Positions 34,863-44,314 of a DNA stretch of 64,000 bases are shown here, piece by piece. Every line of letters starts with the position of its first letter. Within the stretch, counting starts at the first letter, position 1. Location of the stretch: the NCBI RefSeq assembly GCF_015710975.1, contig NZ_CP049783.1, positions 1 through 64,000 of the forward strand, in the 5' to 3' direction. Below the pieces are notes generated by a model. The model searched no databases. It was given only the letters and a program-made list of their open reading frames with translations, and had not been told where the DNA came from. Source of the stretch: Paenibacillus polymyxa. GTDB taxonomy: Bacteria > Bacillota > Bacilli > Paenibacillales > Paenibacillaceae. A program made the translations under genes and the position numbers.

Positions 34863-36446
34863 CTACTGAGAGCCATCGTGAACCAACAGGGGGAGCCTGA
34901 GCGAAAATTCATTGCCACTTGCAACTGAATGACCATTGCTATTTTCCAACCCAGTACCGCCCGAAGCTGTAAGCTGCAACTCTCCACCCATGCGCTCCGC
35001 CAGTCTGCGTGCCAGAGGCAGGCCAAGTCCCGTACCACTGTCCTGGCGAGAACGATCACGGCTTAAGGTAACAAACGGCTCAAAAATCATGTCCCATTCT
35101 TCCCTAGGAATCCATGGACCGGAATTGCATATATACACTATCACAGTGTCCTTTTCCACTCGATTGGATAACGTGATCCAGCCTTTGTCCTGATTATATT
35201 TTACTGCATTATCCAGCAAATTCAGTACAATATGCATTAGATGCTTAGGATCTCCACACACCTTGGCTGGAATGGTATCCATCGAAAAATTTAGTCCACG
35301 CGCCGCAGCTTTCCCCCGGATTCGGCTACCTGCATCTTCGAGCAGCAAATGCAGCTCCACTTCCTCCGTATGTAATTCAAAATCGTATTTGTCCAGCACA
35401 GATAGTCTCAGTGAATCCTCGACAAGCTCATACAACCGCTTTGTTTCCTTACCGATACTTTCTCTGGCTTCACGCACCAATTCGGGATCATCCCCATACA
35501 TATCCAGCAAATCAGCGTAAGCCTGAATAGAGGTCAACGGAGTCTTCAGTTCATGACTGATATTTCCAATAAAAGTCTTCTGCTGCTGCTCCAGCTCTCG
35601 CAAACGCTGAACTGCTTCTTCCAGCCGAAGCTTTTCATTCTCGAGCGCGGTAATACTAGCCCGGATCACATGACTCATCTGGAGCATCCCTTCATCCAAC
35701 CTTCCTAGCTCGTCCTGACGTCGCAGCAATCGAGCTTCTGGATAGTGCCCTGCCGAGATCTGCTCAGAAACGCGAGTCAGTCGTCCGATGTCCCTCGTCT
35801 GGCGGCTGACATAGCCTAAGCCCAGAACAAAGCTCAAGACCAGCACCGCCCCTCCTGTCCATAAAAACAAGCGGGCGATCGCCCGGTAGAACTGCTGCTG
35901 CGCTTCTGTTGAGCTATGAAGCTGTACCACTCCCAGCAAGCCGTCCGGACCTTGCAGCGGAGCCAAATAAGTAACTGAGCTACCTTCCGTAATATACGCA
36001 ATTTTCCCTTGGAGCGCATAAGAAAGCGCCTGTCCGACATCTGTTCTATAAGCCAGTGGTAGAGAATTTCCGACCTCATCTCCCCGACCATCATATAAAA
36101 TAACGCGCATATTACTGGATACGCCGAGCTCCACGGCAAGCTGCGGCGCTTGCTTTTTCATGAAGTCTTCGGGCGATTGGTGAACTCCCAACAGGTAAGA
36201 CTGTTTTACGCGCATCTCCACGATTTCCGCCTGACGCTTTAAGCCGCGTTCCATTTGGTCTGTCTGATTAGCACGAATACCGGAAAGTACGAGCCAGCTC
36301 AGCACACCGACAGTAAACAGCAGTAAAGCCGCCAGGACCAGCGGAAATTTCCAGCGCAGGCTCAAGCCTGTACGCTTACGTTTGCGCTTTGGCTGGTCAG
36401 TGGACTGCAAGCTTCCTTCTGGATGGAGTGAATGATGTTCGTTCAC
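34863..36446 (-). CDS. Sensor histidine kinase with extracellular domain and HAMP
   Basis: A 527-aa kinase. It has an N-terminal membrane segment at ~32-52 and an extracellular sensor of ~135 residues with a PAS/Cache-like look (AVELGVSSNMRVILYDGRGDEVG). A second segment near 190-210 is followed by HAMP (RLTRVSEQISAGHYPEA), HisKA (IGNISHELKTPLTSIQAYADLL) and HATPase (NLLDNAVKYNQDKG; SGTGLGLPLARRL). It begins at GTG 36446, in a 4-nt GTGA overlap with the regulator gene. The stimulus is unknown. Confidence 0.92.
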   Translation of the reverse strand: MNEHHSLHPEGSLQSTDQPKRKRKRTGLSLRWKFPLVLAALLLFTVGVLSWLVLSGIRANQTDQMERGLKRQAEIVEMRVKQSYLLGVHQSPEDFMKKQAPQLAVELGVSSNMRVILYDGRGDEVGNSLPLAYRTDVGQALSYALQGKIAYITEGSSVTYLAPLQGPDGLLGVVQLHSSTEAQQQFYRAIARLFLWTGGAVLVLSFVLGLGYVSRQTRDIGRLTRVSEQISAGHYPEARLLRRQDELGRLDEGMLQMSHVIRASITALENEKLRLEEAVQRLRELEQQQKTFIGNISHELKTPLTSIQAYADLLDMYGDDPELVREARESIGKETKRLYELVEDSLRLSVLDKYDFELHTEEVELHLLLEDAGSRIRGKAAARGLNFSMDTIPAKVCGDPKHLMHIVLNLLDNAVKYNQDKGWITLSNRVEKDTVIVYICNSGPWIPREEWDMIFEPFVTLSRDRSRQDSGTGLGLPLARRLAERMGGELQLTASGGTGLENSNGHSVASGNEFSLRLPLLVHDGSQ

Positions 36447-37129
36447 GTCATTTTCTCCGCCTTATAGCCGATTCCATACACAGTTTGCAGCATCGACTGG
36501 TGCGGCTCCAGCTTCTTGCGCAAGCGCTGAATATGAATATCCACCGTCCGCGTTCCCCCTGCATAATCAATGCCCCATACTTGTTCCAGCAACTCGTCCC
36601 GCGTATATACCCTTCCAGCATGGGACACCAGTAGCGCCAGCACATCAAACTCCTTGGGGGTCAGATCCAATGCTTTTGCTCCGAGTTCAGCCGTTCGACT
36701 GGACGGACGCACTCGCAACGGGTCCAGTATTATTTCCGTTCCTTCCGGCGCAGGCGCTCCTTCTCGTTCCAGTCTCCGTACCAATGCCTTAATACGTGCG
36801 AGCAGTTCTCTTAGGTCAAACGGCTTGCTCATAAAATCGTCCGCCCCCAACTCCAGTCCGAGCACCTTATCGACGATATCGTTTTTTGCGGTTAGCAGTA
36901 AAATACCGATGCCCTTTCGGCTTTCCAAACGGCGACACACTTCATATCCGCCCAGTTTGGGCATCATCACATCCAGTATGAGCACATCCGGGTGAAACAA
37001 ACGCACTTTTTCCAATGCATCCTCTCCATCCACGGCAGTTTCCACCAAAAAACCTTCCCGCTTTAACGCATAGGCCAGTGCATTCCGAATACTCGCCTCA
37101 TCGTCCGCTATCAGTATTCTTTTATCCAT
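36443..37129 (-). CDS. OmpR-family response regulator
   Basis: A 228-aa PhoP/ResD-type regulator. Receiver: ILIADDEASIRN, phosphoacceptor LILDVMMPKLGG, DFMSKPFDLRELLARI. Winged helix: KEFDVLALLVSHAGRVYTR, TVDIHIQRLRKKLEP. GGAGGGAAGG stands before ATG 37129. First gene of an operon with the kinase at 34863. It is divergent from another OmpR/kinase operon starting at 37567, with a regulator relic between. Confidence 0.93.
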   Translation of the reverse strand: MDKRILIADDEASIRNALAYALKREGFLVETAVDGEDALEKVRLFHPDVLILDVMMPKLGGYEVCRRLESRKGIGILLLTAKNDIVDKVLGLELGADDFMSKPFDLRELLARIKALVRRLEREGAPAPEGTEIILDPLRVRPSSRTAELGAKALDLTPKEFDVLALLVSHAGRVYTRDELLEQVWGIDYAGGTRTVDIHIQRLRKKLEPHQSMLQTVYGIGYKAEKMT

Positions 37130-37161
37130 GTCCTTCCCTCCCTACCTCAAAAAACGTTCGA

Positions 37162-37407
37162 CTACTTATGCTCCCGCAAATAATAATGTATTAGACATGT
37201 ATGGCATATAAACTGCTCGCGGGAATCATTAAGATCAAAATCCGTCATGTCGCGTATCCGTTCCAGTCTATATTTTACCGAATTATGATGTATAAAAAAA
37301 TAATTTGCTGTATCTATCAGACTGCCCCTGTTTTCCAAATAATAAAATAATGTTTTGAGTAAATCACTGCCATGTGACCCACTGACTCCCCGGTCGCTAA
37401 TGCCCAT
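37162..37407 (-). pseudogene. Remnant of a PucR/CdaR-family regulator (HTH_30 domain only)
   Basis: An 81-codon open stretch. Residues ~17-81 match the C-terminal PucR helix-turn-helix (DLLKTLFYYLENRGSLIDTA; FFIHHNSVKYRLERI; DFDLNDSREQF), normally the tail of a 350-500 aa regulator. No ribosome site precedes ATG 37407. A TAA lies in frame about 17 codons upstream. Another frame upstream reads IIEWALATGESVG, which loosely resembles the segment that precedes the HTH in intact members. This looks like a decayed gene. An alternative is a short stand-alone DNA-binding protein. Confidence 0.6.
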
Positions 37408-37566
37408 TCTATGATAGGGGCTACATCTGATCGAGCGGATTGTCCATAATTATAACGCATTATGCTAAGCTCTTTCTCTCCCAGTCCCGTGCTTTGAAGT
37501 GTCTTACCTGTCCGTATATGCTAAAATACTTCCGTATCGGCTATTCGCCTACAGGAGGGCATGATT

Positions 37567-38268
37567 ATGAACCAATCCATTTTGATCGTAGAAGACGAAG
37601 AGAAGATTGCCCGACTTCTAGAGATCGAACTTGAATTTGAAGGCTATCAAGTAAGTAAAGAAAAAAACGGAATTGACGGACTGGAGACCTATTGCAAAGG
37701 TAGTTGGGATCTGGTTTTACTGGATATTATGATTCCCGGTCTTAATGGCATCGAACTCCTGCGGAGGATTCGTAAACATGATGCGAACGTTCCTGTCATT
37801 TTACTAACGGCTAAAAGTTCCATTGCGGATAAGGTAGAGGGACTCGATTTGGGAGCCAATGACTATGTTACCAAACCTTTTGTGATCGAAGAGCTGCTTG
37901 CACGTGTAAGGGCCGCGCTCAGGGTAGGTGCAGCGAAAGACATGGCTTCACAAGTGGCAGATCAATGGCTTAGTGCCGGGGACTTACGTCTCCATGAAGG
38001 TACTCGTGAAGTTCTTCGTGGAGAGCACAACATTGAGCTTACGCCGCGAGAGTTTGACTTGCTCGTTCATTTACTTCGACATCAGCGGCAGGTACTTAGT
38101 CGTGAACAATTACTGGAGAATGTATGGGGCATTGATTATATTGGTGATACCAATGTGGTCGATGTGTATATTCGCTACGTGCGGAATAAAATTGACCCTT
38201 CGCGCCAACTCCCTGAGCTGATTCATACTGTACGCGGAATTGGCTATGTTCTGAAGGAATCGTTATGA
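37567..38268 (+). CDS. OmpR-family response regulator
   Basis: A 233-aa regulator related to ArlR/MprA. Receiver: ILIVEDEEKIARLLEIELEF, phosphoacceptor LVLLDIMIPGLNG, DYVTKPFVIEELLAR. Winged helix: REFDLLVHLLRHQRQVLSRE, VVDVYIRYVRNKIDPSRQ. ATG 37567 lies 7 nt after GGAGGG; ATG 37561 would be only one base away and is less likely. It overlaps the kinase start by 4 nt and heads a run that continues with two PepSY-protein genes. Confidence 0.93.
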   Translation: MNQSILIVEDEEKIARLLEIELEFEGYQVSKEKNGIDGLETYCKGSWDLVLLDIMIPGLNGIELLRRIRKHDANVPVILLTAKSSIADKVEGLDLGANDYVTKPFVIEELLARVRAALRVGAAKDMASQVADQWLSAGDLRLHEGTREVLRGEHNIELTPREFDLLVHLLRHQRQVLSREQLLENVWGIDYIGDTNVVDVYIRYVRNKIDPSRQLPELIHTVRGIGYVLKESL

Positions 38269-39626
38269 AGCTGCAGAACAAAATCCATACGTACACCTCG
38301 TTACTATTCGGGGTTTTACTTGTAGTCATTAATTTCTTAGTCTATTTTCTATTCAGCCAACTTTCGATAGACAGTCGAAAAAACCAGGTAGAAGCCGCAG
38401 CAGAAAACATGATTCATGGCATTCAACGCGCTCCAGTATCCGTAGCCACTGAGAATCTTCTACGAGCTTATGTGCCGCTGGATGGTATGCTTCGGCTAAT
38501 GAGACCGGAAGGCGACTTTCTTGCCCCTATCACCTCTTCATCAGAGCAGTCTCTCAGCTTGGTGAAGGGCGTTTTTAATGAAACACGGCAGGTTCGCATC
38601 ATTACCTATGAAAGCAACCGTTATATTTACGTATCGGTCCCCATGATTTGGTCGAATGGAGAGGTTGTCAATCTTCAGGTGACCGAGAGCCTGCAACCGA
38701 CGATGCAGACGCTTCAGGTACTCAGGATCGTACTTATTGCAGTCACAGGAATTGCTTTTATTCCTGTCGTCCTATCGGGAAGACTGCTGGGCAGACTGAT
38801 TACACATCCAATCACATCCATGATTAACACGATGAAAGAGATTCAACGTAGCGGGAAATTCAAACGTCTTCCGCTCAATTCGTCATCACGCGACGAGCTA
38901 GTCGAAATGGGAGAAACGTTTAATGACATGATTGAATTGCTGGAGCGGAATTTCGTTCGCCAAGAACAATTCGTTTCGAATGCGTCCCATGAATTGAAAA
39001 CACCTCTAACCATTATTGAAAGTTATGCCAGTCTGCTTAAACGACGGGGATTGCAGAATCCCAGTATTTTTGCCGAATCCGTTGAAGCGATCCATTCTGA
39101 GGCGCTACGAATGAAGGATATGGCAGAGCAGCTTCTTCTATTGGCCAGAAACGAAGAACAATGGAATGTCGTGTTAGAACCTGTACGCTTGACCAAAGTA
39201 GGGACAGAACTGAAAGCTACATTTGAAAATGCTTTCGCCAGACAAATTCAACTGGATGTACAAACAGACTGCATCGCCTATACGGACGAAAATAAATTAA
39301 AACAACTTTTATTTATATTTTTGGATAATGCGCGCAAATACAGTGACGAGCCGATACACCTGATGATTGATATTGTGGACGGTACAGCTCAACCTTGCAT
39401 AAGAATCACAGATCAAGGAATTGGAATCCCTGAAGAAAAATTATCTAAAGTTTTCGACCGCTTTTATCGTGTGGACGAAGCCAGAAGCCGCGAGGAAGGT
39501 GGGGCCGGGCTAGGCTTATCATTAGCTACAGGAATTGCTCAAGCTATTCAAGCACAAATTGGGCTAGAAAGCATAGAGGGAAGTGGAACAACTGCAACGA
39601 TCATCCTCCCTACTGTTCCAGAATAA
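38265..39626 (+). CDS. Sensor histidine kinase (ArlS-like)
   Basis: A 453-aa kinase. First membrane segment residues ~13-33, extracellular domain of ~110 residues, second segment near 150-170. HAMP contains HPITSMINTMKEIQRSG; HisKA contains FVSNASHELKTPLTIIESYA; HATPase contains FLDNARKYSDEPI, DQGIGIPEE and GGAGLGLSLATGI. Starts at ATG 38265 in the regulator stop (ATGA). The PepSY protein at 39649 starts 22 nt after it, so the sensor and the PepSY proteins are probably one transcription unit. Confidence 0.93.
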   Translation: MKLQNKIHTYTSLLFGVLLVVINFLVYFLFSQLSIDSRKNQVEAAAENMIHGIQRAPVSVATENLLRAYVPLDGMLRLMRPEGDFLAPITSSSEQSLSLVKGVFNETRQVRIITYESNRYIYVSVPMIWSNGEVVNLQVTESLQPTMQTLQVLRIVLIAVTGIAFIPVVLSGRLLGRLITHPITSMINTMKEIQRSGKFKRLPLNSSSRDELVEMGETFNDMIELLERNFVRQEQFVSNASHELKTPLTIIESYASLLKRRGLQNPSIFAESVEAIHSEALRMKDMAEQLLLLARNEEQWNVVLEPVRLTKVGTELKATFENAFARQIQLDVQTDCIAYTDENKLKQLLFIFLDNARKYSDEPIHLMIDIVDGTAQPCIRITDQGIGIPEEKLSKVFDRFYRVDEARSREEGGAGLGLSLATGIAQAIQAQIGLESIEGSGTTATIILPTVPE

Positions 39627-39648
39627 TAAGCCAAAGGAGGCAAAACCA

Positions 39649-40241
39649 ATGAAAACGATCTATACCTGGATGATTGGAGGTATGGTAGCGGCTATATTAA
39701 TCACCATTTGCCTTTTACAGTGGCCCTGGGCACGATCGTTAGCAGCTTCGCCCTTGGAAGAAAAAACCGTGGTCCAATCTGTATTGCATCAGTATCCCGG
39801 TGAGGTGCTCGAATCCCAACGTTTGGATAATTTTTATGTGATCAAGCTAGAACGCACCAAAGGGAAGTATGTAATAAAAGTCAATGCCTATGATGGTGTC
39901 ATTCAATCCATTAAGCGGACACAGATGTATACAGATGCAAAGCAGGAACCCCAAGATCCCCCCCCGGTTCCTCACAACCCAGTGACAAATCAAATCCAGT
40001 CCATAAACCTGACCCGGTTTCTCTTGTCATTACAGAGAATGAAGCAGCCAAGCTTGCTGCAAAAGCAGTGAATGGAACATCCGATGATATTGAACTGCAC
40101 CGCAATGACAAAGGCCTCTATTATCTTGTTGAGGTTGAGATACAAGATGGGCGTGAGGCAGTGGTGCAGATCAATGCAGTATCAGGCTCAATCGACTCTA
40201 TCACTTGGGAAAAAGAAAAACAGGATCACGACGAATCATGA
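39649..40241 (+). pseudogene. Membrane-anchored double-PepSY protein, frameshifted in a C8 tract
   Basis: The frame from ATG 39649 (AAAGGAGG, 7 nt upstream) gives an N-terminal membrane segment (TWMIGGMVAAILITICLLQW) and one PepSY domain (YVIKLERTKGKYVIKVNAYDG). It then reads out of frame after a run of eight C at 39958-39965 and stops at 40069. If the run had nine C, translation would continue through a Pro/Ser linker (GSSQPSDKSNPVHKPDP) into a second PepSY domain (ITENEAAKLAAKAV; YYLVEVEIQDGREAVVQINA) and end at TGA 40239, giving 197 aa. So this is one gene broken by a single-base deletion, a sequencing error, or a slippage-prone contingency tract. PepSY domains are thought to inhibit proteases or sense the envelope. 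Confidence 0.85.
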
Positions 40242-40356
40242 CGCCCTGATGATCTTGCTTATAGCTTCTCATTGTTTTCTCATGATTCTATTATGTTCCT
40301 CTCATATTTAAGGGTTAAGCTGTATTCAAGCATACAGTTCAAGGAGGAATTAGGTA

Positions 40357-40905
40357 ATGAAAAAAAACTATACATTAGGAATAATAGCAGCCACGGTTCT
40401 GCTTGGAGTTACGGTTACAGGTGTCTCGGCAAATGCCGTATGGGCTGCTAAACCTACGGGATTAATTGGAGCGACTGCTGCTGCCAATATTGCCAAGAAG
40501 GCTGTGGGAAATGATGCGCAAGTTGAGGATGTCGAACTGGAGCGCAAGAACGGAAAGGTATACTATGAAGTGGATCTTCAGCAAGGAGATAAAGATTGGG
40601 ATATAGATGTTGATGCTTATACCGGGAAAACTATCCGTTCCCATTCTGAGCTTGATCATGACTCGAATGACGAGTCTTCCTTTTACAAGCCCAACCACGT
40701 CACTCTAACTGAAAAGCAGGCTGGACAAATTGCACTTAAGCATGTGCCTGGGAGTACCCTTCTGTCTTCTAAATTAGATAAGGAAGACGGACAGTTCATC
40801 TATGAGGTCAAGGTACTCACCAACGAAGGAACTGTCGAGCTTGAAATCCATGCATCGTCTGGAGCGATCGTGGATACAGACGAAGAAGATGACAACGATA
40901 ACTGA
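40357..40905 (+). CDS. Secreted PepSY-domain protein
   Basis: A 182-aa exported protein: signal peptide cleaved near ANAVWAA, then two PepSY units (ANIAKKAVGNDAQVEDVELE...YYEVDLQQGDKDWDIDVDAY and GQIALKHVPGSTLLSSKL...YEVKVLTNEGTVELEIHA). It ends in an acidic tail (TDEEDDNDN). AAGGAGG stands upstream of ATG 40357. It follows the frameshifted PepSY gene by 115 nt and shares its architecture, so the pair are likely paralogues under the same two-component system. Terminator at 40947. Confidence 0.9.
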   Translation: MKKNYTLGIIAATVLLGVTVTGVSANAVWAAKPTGLIGATAAANIAKKAVGNDAQVEDVELERKNGKVYYEVDLQQGDKDWDIDVDAYTGKTIRSHSELDHDSNDESSFYKPNHVTLTEKQAGQIALKHVPGSTLLSSKLDKEDGQFIYEVKVLTNEGTVELEIHASSGAIVDTDEEDDNDN

Positions 40906-40946
40906 TCAATCATTCATAATCAGGCTTGCGTAATACAGAGCAAATT

Positions 40947-40983
40947 AAAACGGAGCAGCGAACTTTCGCTGCTCCGTTTTTTT
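40947..40983 (+). terminator. Intrinsic terminator
   Basis: AAAACGGAGCAGCG / CGCTGCTCCGTTTTTTT; closes the kinase-PepSY operon. Confidence 0.92.
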
Positions 40984-41109
40984 GACGAATGTGAACACGA
41001 AAAGTAAGAGAATAGCTCCATAAAACTGCACCTATTATTTCCTCATGAATAGACTGATAACTAACAGAGGATTACCTTTTTCTTCAATTAAAAGTCAAGT
41101 GAGGTTCTT

Positions 41110-42120
41110 ATGGCGAAATCCTATACAAAAGCACAGATTCGCGAAATCACCCGTCGTTTCGGCCTGATCCCCTTAAAATCAAGCTTAGTCTCATCACTGT
41201 ACCGAAAAAATGCAGTAATCCAAGTAAAAACGAAAAAGGGAACTTATGCATTAAAGCCCTTTAGTCGTTCAAAGATGGCTCGTTCCAATACGATTCAACA
41301 GATGGAACGAGCTGCGAGCTATATAAGGCTTTTGAAAAAGAGAAAGTATAACTACATGCCCACATGGCTCCCTACTCATTCCGGCAAGCTATGGACACTA
41401 CATCAAGGAACGCCATTTTATGTAAGTCAATGGATCAAAGGACGGGGACTGGAAACCGCTGAAGATTTCGAAAAACTAGGGTTAGCCCTTGCCACACTTC
41501 ACGCTACATCCACCGGCTTACATCGGATGGAGAAAGGAAATTCCCCTTCGACCATTCAACAATTGCGGATATGGAAAAAGCAAGACCGTCTTTTCCAAAA
41601 AAAAATGACAAAAATCAGCCGCAAGGATAAGGAGTATCGCAACTGGTACAACACTCATGGCAAGGACTGTATACGTTTATCCAGACGTGCATGGAAGGAT
41701 TTGCAGGACGCATCCATTATAAGACTACTTCGAACGGAACGCCGGCATCCCTCCTTGATACACAGTGATATCACCACCCCGAATGTCATTATTTCAGACG
41801 ACGGTCATCTCAAAATCATTGATTGGGATCGGGCTAAGATTGGCTCCGTCTATGCTGATTTGGCAAAGGCTCTTATGAATACAACTCAATTCAATCCTGA
41901 ATTTGTGCAATCCTTGTTAAGGGGATATCAAAAACGCAAACCACTCAGCCGAACTGAGCGGAAGATTGTTACAGCTTTATATAAACTGCCACGAGAAGCT
42001 TGGCATGCTTCTCGACATCCGAATCGTTCAAGAGACCGCGAAATCCTAGACAACTGGGATCAGTCGTGGCCTCTTCGATTACAAATCATCCATATTTTGC
42101 AGGAATGGGCCCGTGTATAA
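41110..42120 (+). CDS. CotS-family spore coat kinase-like protein, copy 1
   Basis: A 336-aa protein of the CotS/CotI/YtaA group, which has the aminoglycoside-phosphotransferase kinase fold and is found on spore coats. Visible motifs: KGTYALKPFSRSKM (ATP-lysine region), LIHSDITTPNVIIS (Brenner-type HxDxxxxN catalytic loop) and LKIIDWDRAKIGSVYADLAK (DxD metal site). Rich in basic residues, as usual for coat proteins. Its stop is 18 nt before the next CotS-like gene. The kinase motifs look complete; the substrate is not known. Confidence 0.88.
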   Translation: MAKSYTKAQIREITRRFGLIPLKSSLVSSLYRKNAVIQVKTKKGTYALKPFSRSKMARSNTIQQMERAASYIRLLKKRKYNYMPTWLPTHSGKLWTLHQGTPFYVSQWIKGRGLETAEDFEKLGLALATLHATSTGLHRMEKGNSPSTIQQLRIWKKQDRLFQKKMTKISRKDKEYRNWYNTHGKDCIRLSRRAWKDLQDASIIRLLRTERRHPSLIHSDITTPNVIISDDGHLKIIDWDRAKIGSVYADLAKALMNTTQFNPEFVQSLLRGYQKRKPLSRTERKIVTALYKLPREAWHASRHPNRSRDREILDNWDQSWPLRLQIIHILQEWARV

Positions 42121-42138
42121 AAGAAAGTGAGGAGCAAA

Positions 42139-43035
42139 ATGTCGATTTTATCGAACGTTGAGCAAATGTACGGAATCAAAATTCAGCGTAGCCGTCAAAT
42201 GAAGGACATTCACAAGATTGAAACAGCTAATACAACTTATTGCTTAAAACCCTACAAATTTCCGGAAGAAGAGATTCGTTTTATTACACGTGTCTTGTCC
42301 TACCTGGATGAACGCGGGTTTGCACGTAGCCAAAAGGTCTATCCAACCGTACAGCAAACAGCCTACATGACCTATGAAGGTGTTTCGTATACACTAACTA
42401 ATTGGGTTCATGGACCCAGACCGGAATTTACAAAAAGAATAGACTTCAAAAAGGGAATTTCTACTTTAGCCAAATTCCACACCAGTGCCGTAGGCTTTCC
42501 TGTCACGGAAGCGCCGCCTTCCAGAATCCGTTATGAAGGCTTGAGCGATGAAATAGCTGAATATAAAAAACGTCTCAGTCCTTACAAAGGCACAGCACAT
42601 CTCCTAGCTCTTTGTGAAGAAGTGTTATATCGTCTACAGCAGCCCAAAGTTCGAGCTGCAATCCAGCAGGAGCAAAAAGCAGCTGCATTAATACACGGTG
42701 ACTATAACTATCCCAATCTGGTCAAAGACAGGCAGCTCAAAATCCATTTGATTGACTTTGAAAATTGTTCCCTACACGTAAGAATGAAAGATCTCTCCCA
42801 TCTTCTTCATCGGAATTGTCTTTGGAACGCGACAAAGATGCTGCGCGCGATAGACTTTTATCAACGATATCGACCGTTGAGTACTCAGGATCTGCATCTG
42901 CTTCATACGCTATTGATCTCTCCCTATCATGTGGTCCGCAACCTTAGAATAGGTGGCTTCCGTTCTGCCAAGCGAGTCATTCCATCGTTCGTGCATTTGA
43001 ACAAATACCGACGTGAACTTAGATCACTGCTATAA
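42139..43035 (+). CDS. CotS-family spore coat kinase-like protein, copy 2
   Basis: A 298-aa paralogue of the preceding gene. Motifs: TTYCLKPYKFPEEE, ALIHGDYNYPNLVKD (HxDxxxxN) and IHLIDFENCSLHVRMKDLSH (IDFE metal loop). ATG 42139 has GAGGAG 4 nt upstream; GTG 42127 is an upstream alternative. The tandem pair ends at a strong terminator and is expected to be expressed in the mother cell during coat assembly, which is family knowledge, not seen here. Confidence 0.87.
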   Translation: MSILSNVEQMYGIKIQRSRQMKDIHKIETANTTYCLKPYKFPEEEIRFITRVLSYLDERGFARSQKVYPTVQQTAYMTYEGVSYTLTNWVHGPRPEFTKRIDFKKGISTLAKFHTSAVGFPVTEAPPSRIRYEGLSDEIAEYKKRLSPYKGTAHLLALCEEVLYRLQQPKVRAAIQQEQKAAALIHGDYNYPNLVKDRQLKIHLIDFENCSLHVRMKDLSHLLHRNCLWNATKMLRAIDFYQRYRPLSTQDLHLLHTLLISPYHVVRNLRIGGFRSAKRVIPSFVHLNKYRRELRSLL

Positions 43036-43055
43036 TTAGTTAGCTTGAAAATAAG

Positions 43056-43091
43056 AAAAAAAACAGACCCGATAATCAGGTCTGTTTTTTT
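43056..43091 (+). terminator. Intrinsic terminator after CotS-like pair
   Basis: AAAAAAACAGACC / GGTCTGTTTTTTT. Confidence 0.9.
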
Positions 43092-43150
43092 GTGTTCTGA
43101 CAGCCATCTACGGGAAATCGACATGTTACTAAACGAATTGATTTGCTGAT

Positions 43151-43162
43151 TGTACCGGTACA
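43151..43162. promoter_or_regulatory. Perfect 12-bp palindrome
   Basis: TGTACCGGTACA in the gap before the arylamine N-acetyltransferase gene; a possible operator, with no further support. Confidence 0.3.
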
Positions 43163-43278
43163 GCCATAAATTTATAGCATTGTACACAGCACGTACCCCT
43201 TTTACAATGATGCTAAGACTCAATGCTCATTTGTTTCGAGAAGAGAATTTGGCAAACTAACAATAGAGGTGACTGCAC

Positions 43279-44145
43279 ATGTACACCATGACAAAAGAAG
43301 AAATAAAGGCTTATTTGAACAGAATTGGAATTTCCGAAGTTCAGCCTCCTACCCCATCCTATTTAGTGGAGTTGCATAAGGCACATGTAAAAAATCTTTC
43401 ATGGCAAACGTTGGACATTTTTGCAAGAAAGCCGGCTGCCATTGGTTTTCAAGAATCCGTTCAGCTCATTCTACATGGGAGAAGTGGTTATTGTTTTCAT
43501 CTGAATGGTGCCTTTAGTGCGCTGCTACATTCGCTAGGGTACAAAGTTTCTTTGCATCATGCTGGGGTACAACCTTTAGGAGCTGAGCCACGCATTAATT
43601 CATTTCATCTTGGACTAACAGTGAACTTGCTAAATGAGCAGCAAGAAGATGAAGTATGGATTGTAGATGTCGGACTGGGCGATATGCCATATGAGCCTCT
43701 TCCACTCCTTATGGGGACTTATGAACAAGCCCCTCTTCGTTATAAAGTTATGGAATCTGAAGTTGTTACTAAAGGTTGGCGTTTAGAACATGACCCGCTC
43801 GCTTCATTTGTTGGCGTTGATTTTGCCCCTACGGTTGTTCAGGATTTGGAAGAATTTAAGCCGAAACATCATTTCTATAGCCGCTCCGTGGAATCTCCAT
43901 GGTTTAACCTGTTTCTAATTCGGCAAAGGCAAGCATTAGAAGCGAATGAACTCAGAGGATGTATGTGGAAAAAACGCGGGCTAAACGGTTTGGAAAAAAT
44001 AGAGCTGGATAAGAAATCGCAGTGGCTGGAAGTATTGGCCGATGTATTTGGTGAGCCGCTCGTTAACTACAGCCACCAGGAACGGGACGAGTTATGGAAA
44101 AGAGTACTTGCGGCTCATATGGAATGGAAAAAAAGCTTCCTCTAA
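43279..44145 (+). CDS. Arylamine N-acetyltransferase
   Basis: A 288-aa cytosolic enzyme that moves an acetyl group from acetyl-CoA to arylamines or hydrazines. The cysteine-protease-like triad is present: Cys72 in GRSGYCFHLNGAF, His110 in NSFHLGL and Asp130 in VDVGLGDMPYEPL. Length is typical (270-290 aa). An AGAGGTGA ribosome site precedes ATG 43279 (a second ATG at codon 4 is possible). Monocistronic. Substrate unknown; some family members act in ansamycin-type biosynthesis, but no such genes are nearby. Confidence 0.92.
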   Translation: MYTMTKEEIKAYLNRIGISEVQPPTPSYLVELHKAHVKNLSWQTLDIFARKPAAIGFQESVQLILHGRSGYCFHLNGAFSALLHSLGYKVSLHHAGVQPLGAEPRINSFHLGLTVNLLNEQQEDEVWIVDVGLGDMPYEPLPLLMGTYEQAPLRYKVMESEVVTKGWRLEHDPLASFVGVDFAPTVVQDLEEFKPKHHFYSRSVESPWFNLFLIRQRQALEANELRGCMWKKRGLNGLEKIELDKKSQWLEVLADVFGEPLVNYSHQERDELWKRVLAAHMEWKKSFL

Positions 44146-44314
44146 TTCCTTGTTTCAAAAATTCGGTCATTCTTTCATAGGAATATGCACTTCCTCTGTT
44201 GCCTCTGTTGTGTTGACTGGACTGCCAACAGGAAGATCGTCGCTTTGCCAGTATCCAGCCAGCTAACGCCCCGAAAACTTCCAGTTCCCCAGGATATACT
44301 GCTCAAGCTACATC

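Noticed and set aside
44146..44314. Possible small gene between the N-acetyltransferase and the chemosensor
   Set aside because: Open frames there lack ribosome sites and overlap the chemosensor 3' end.
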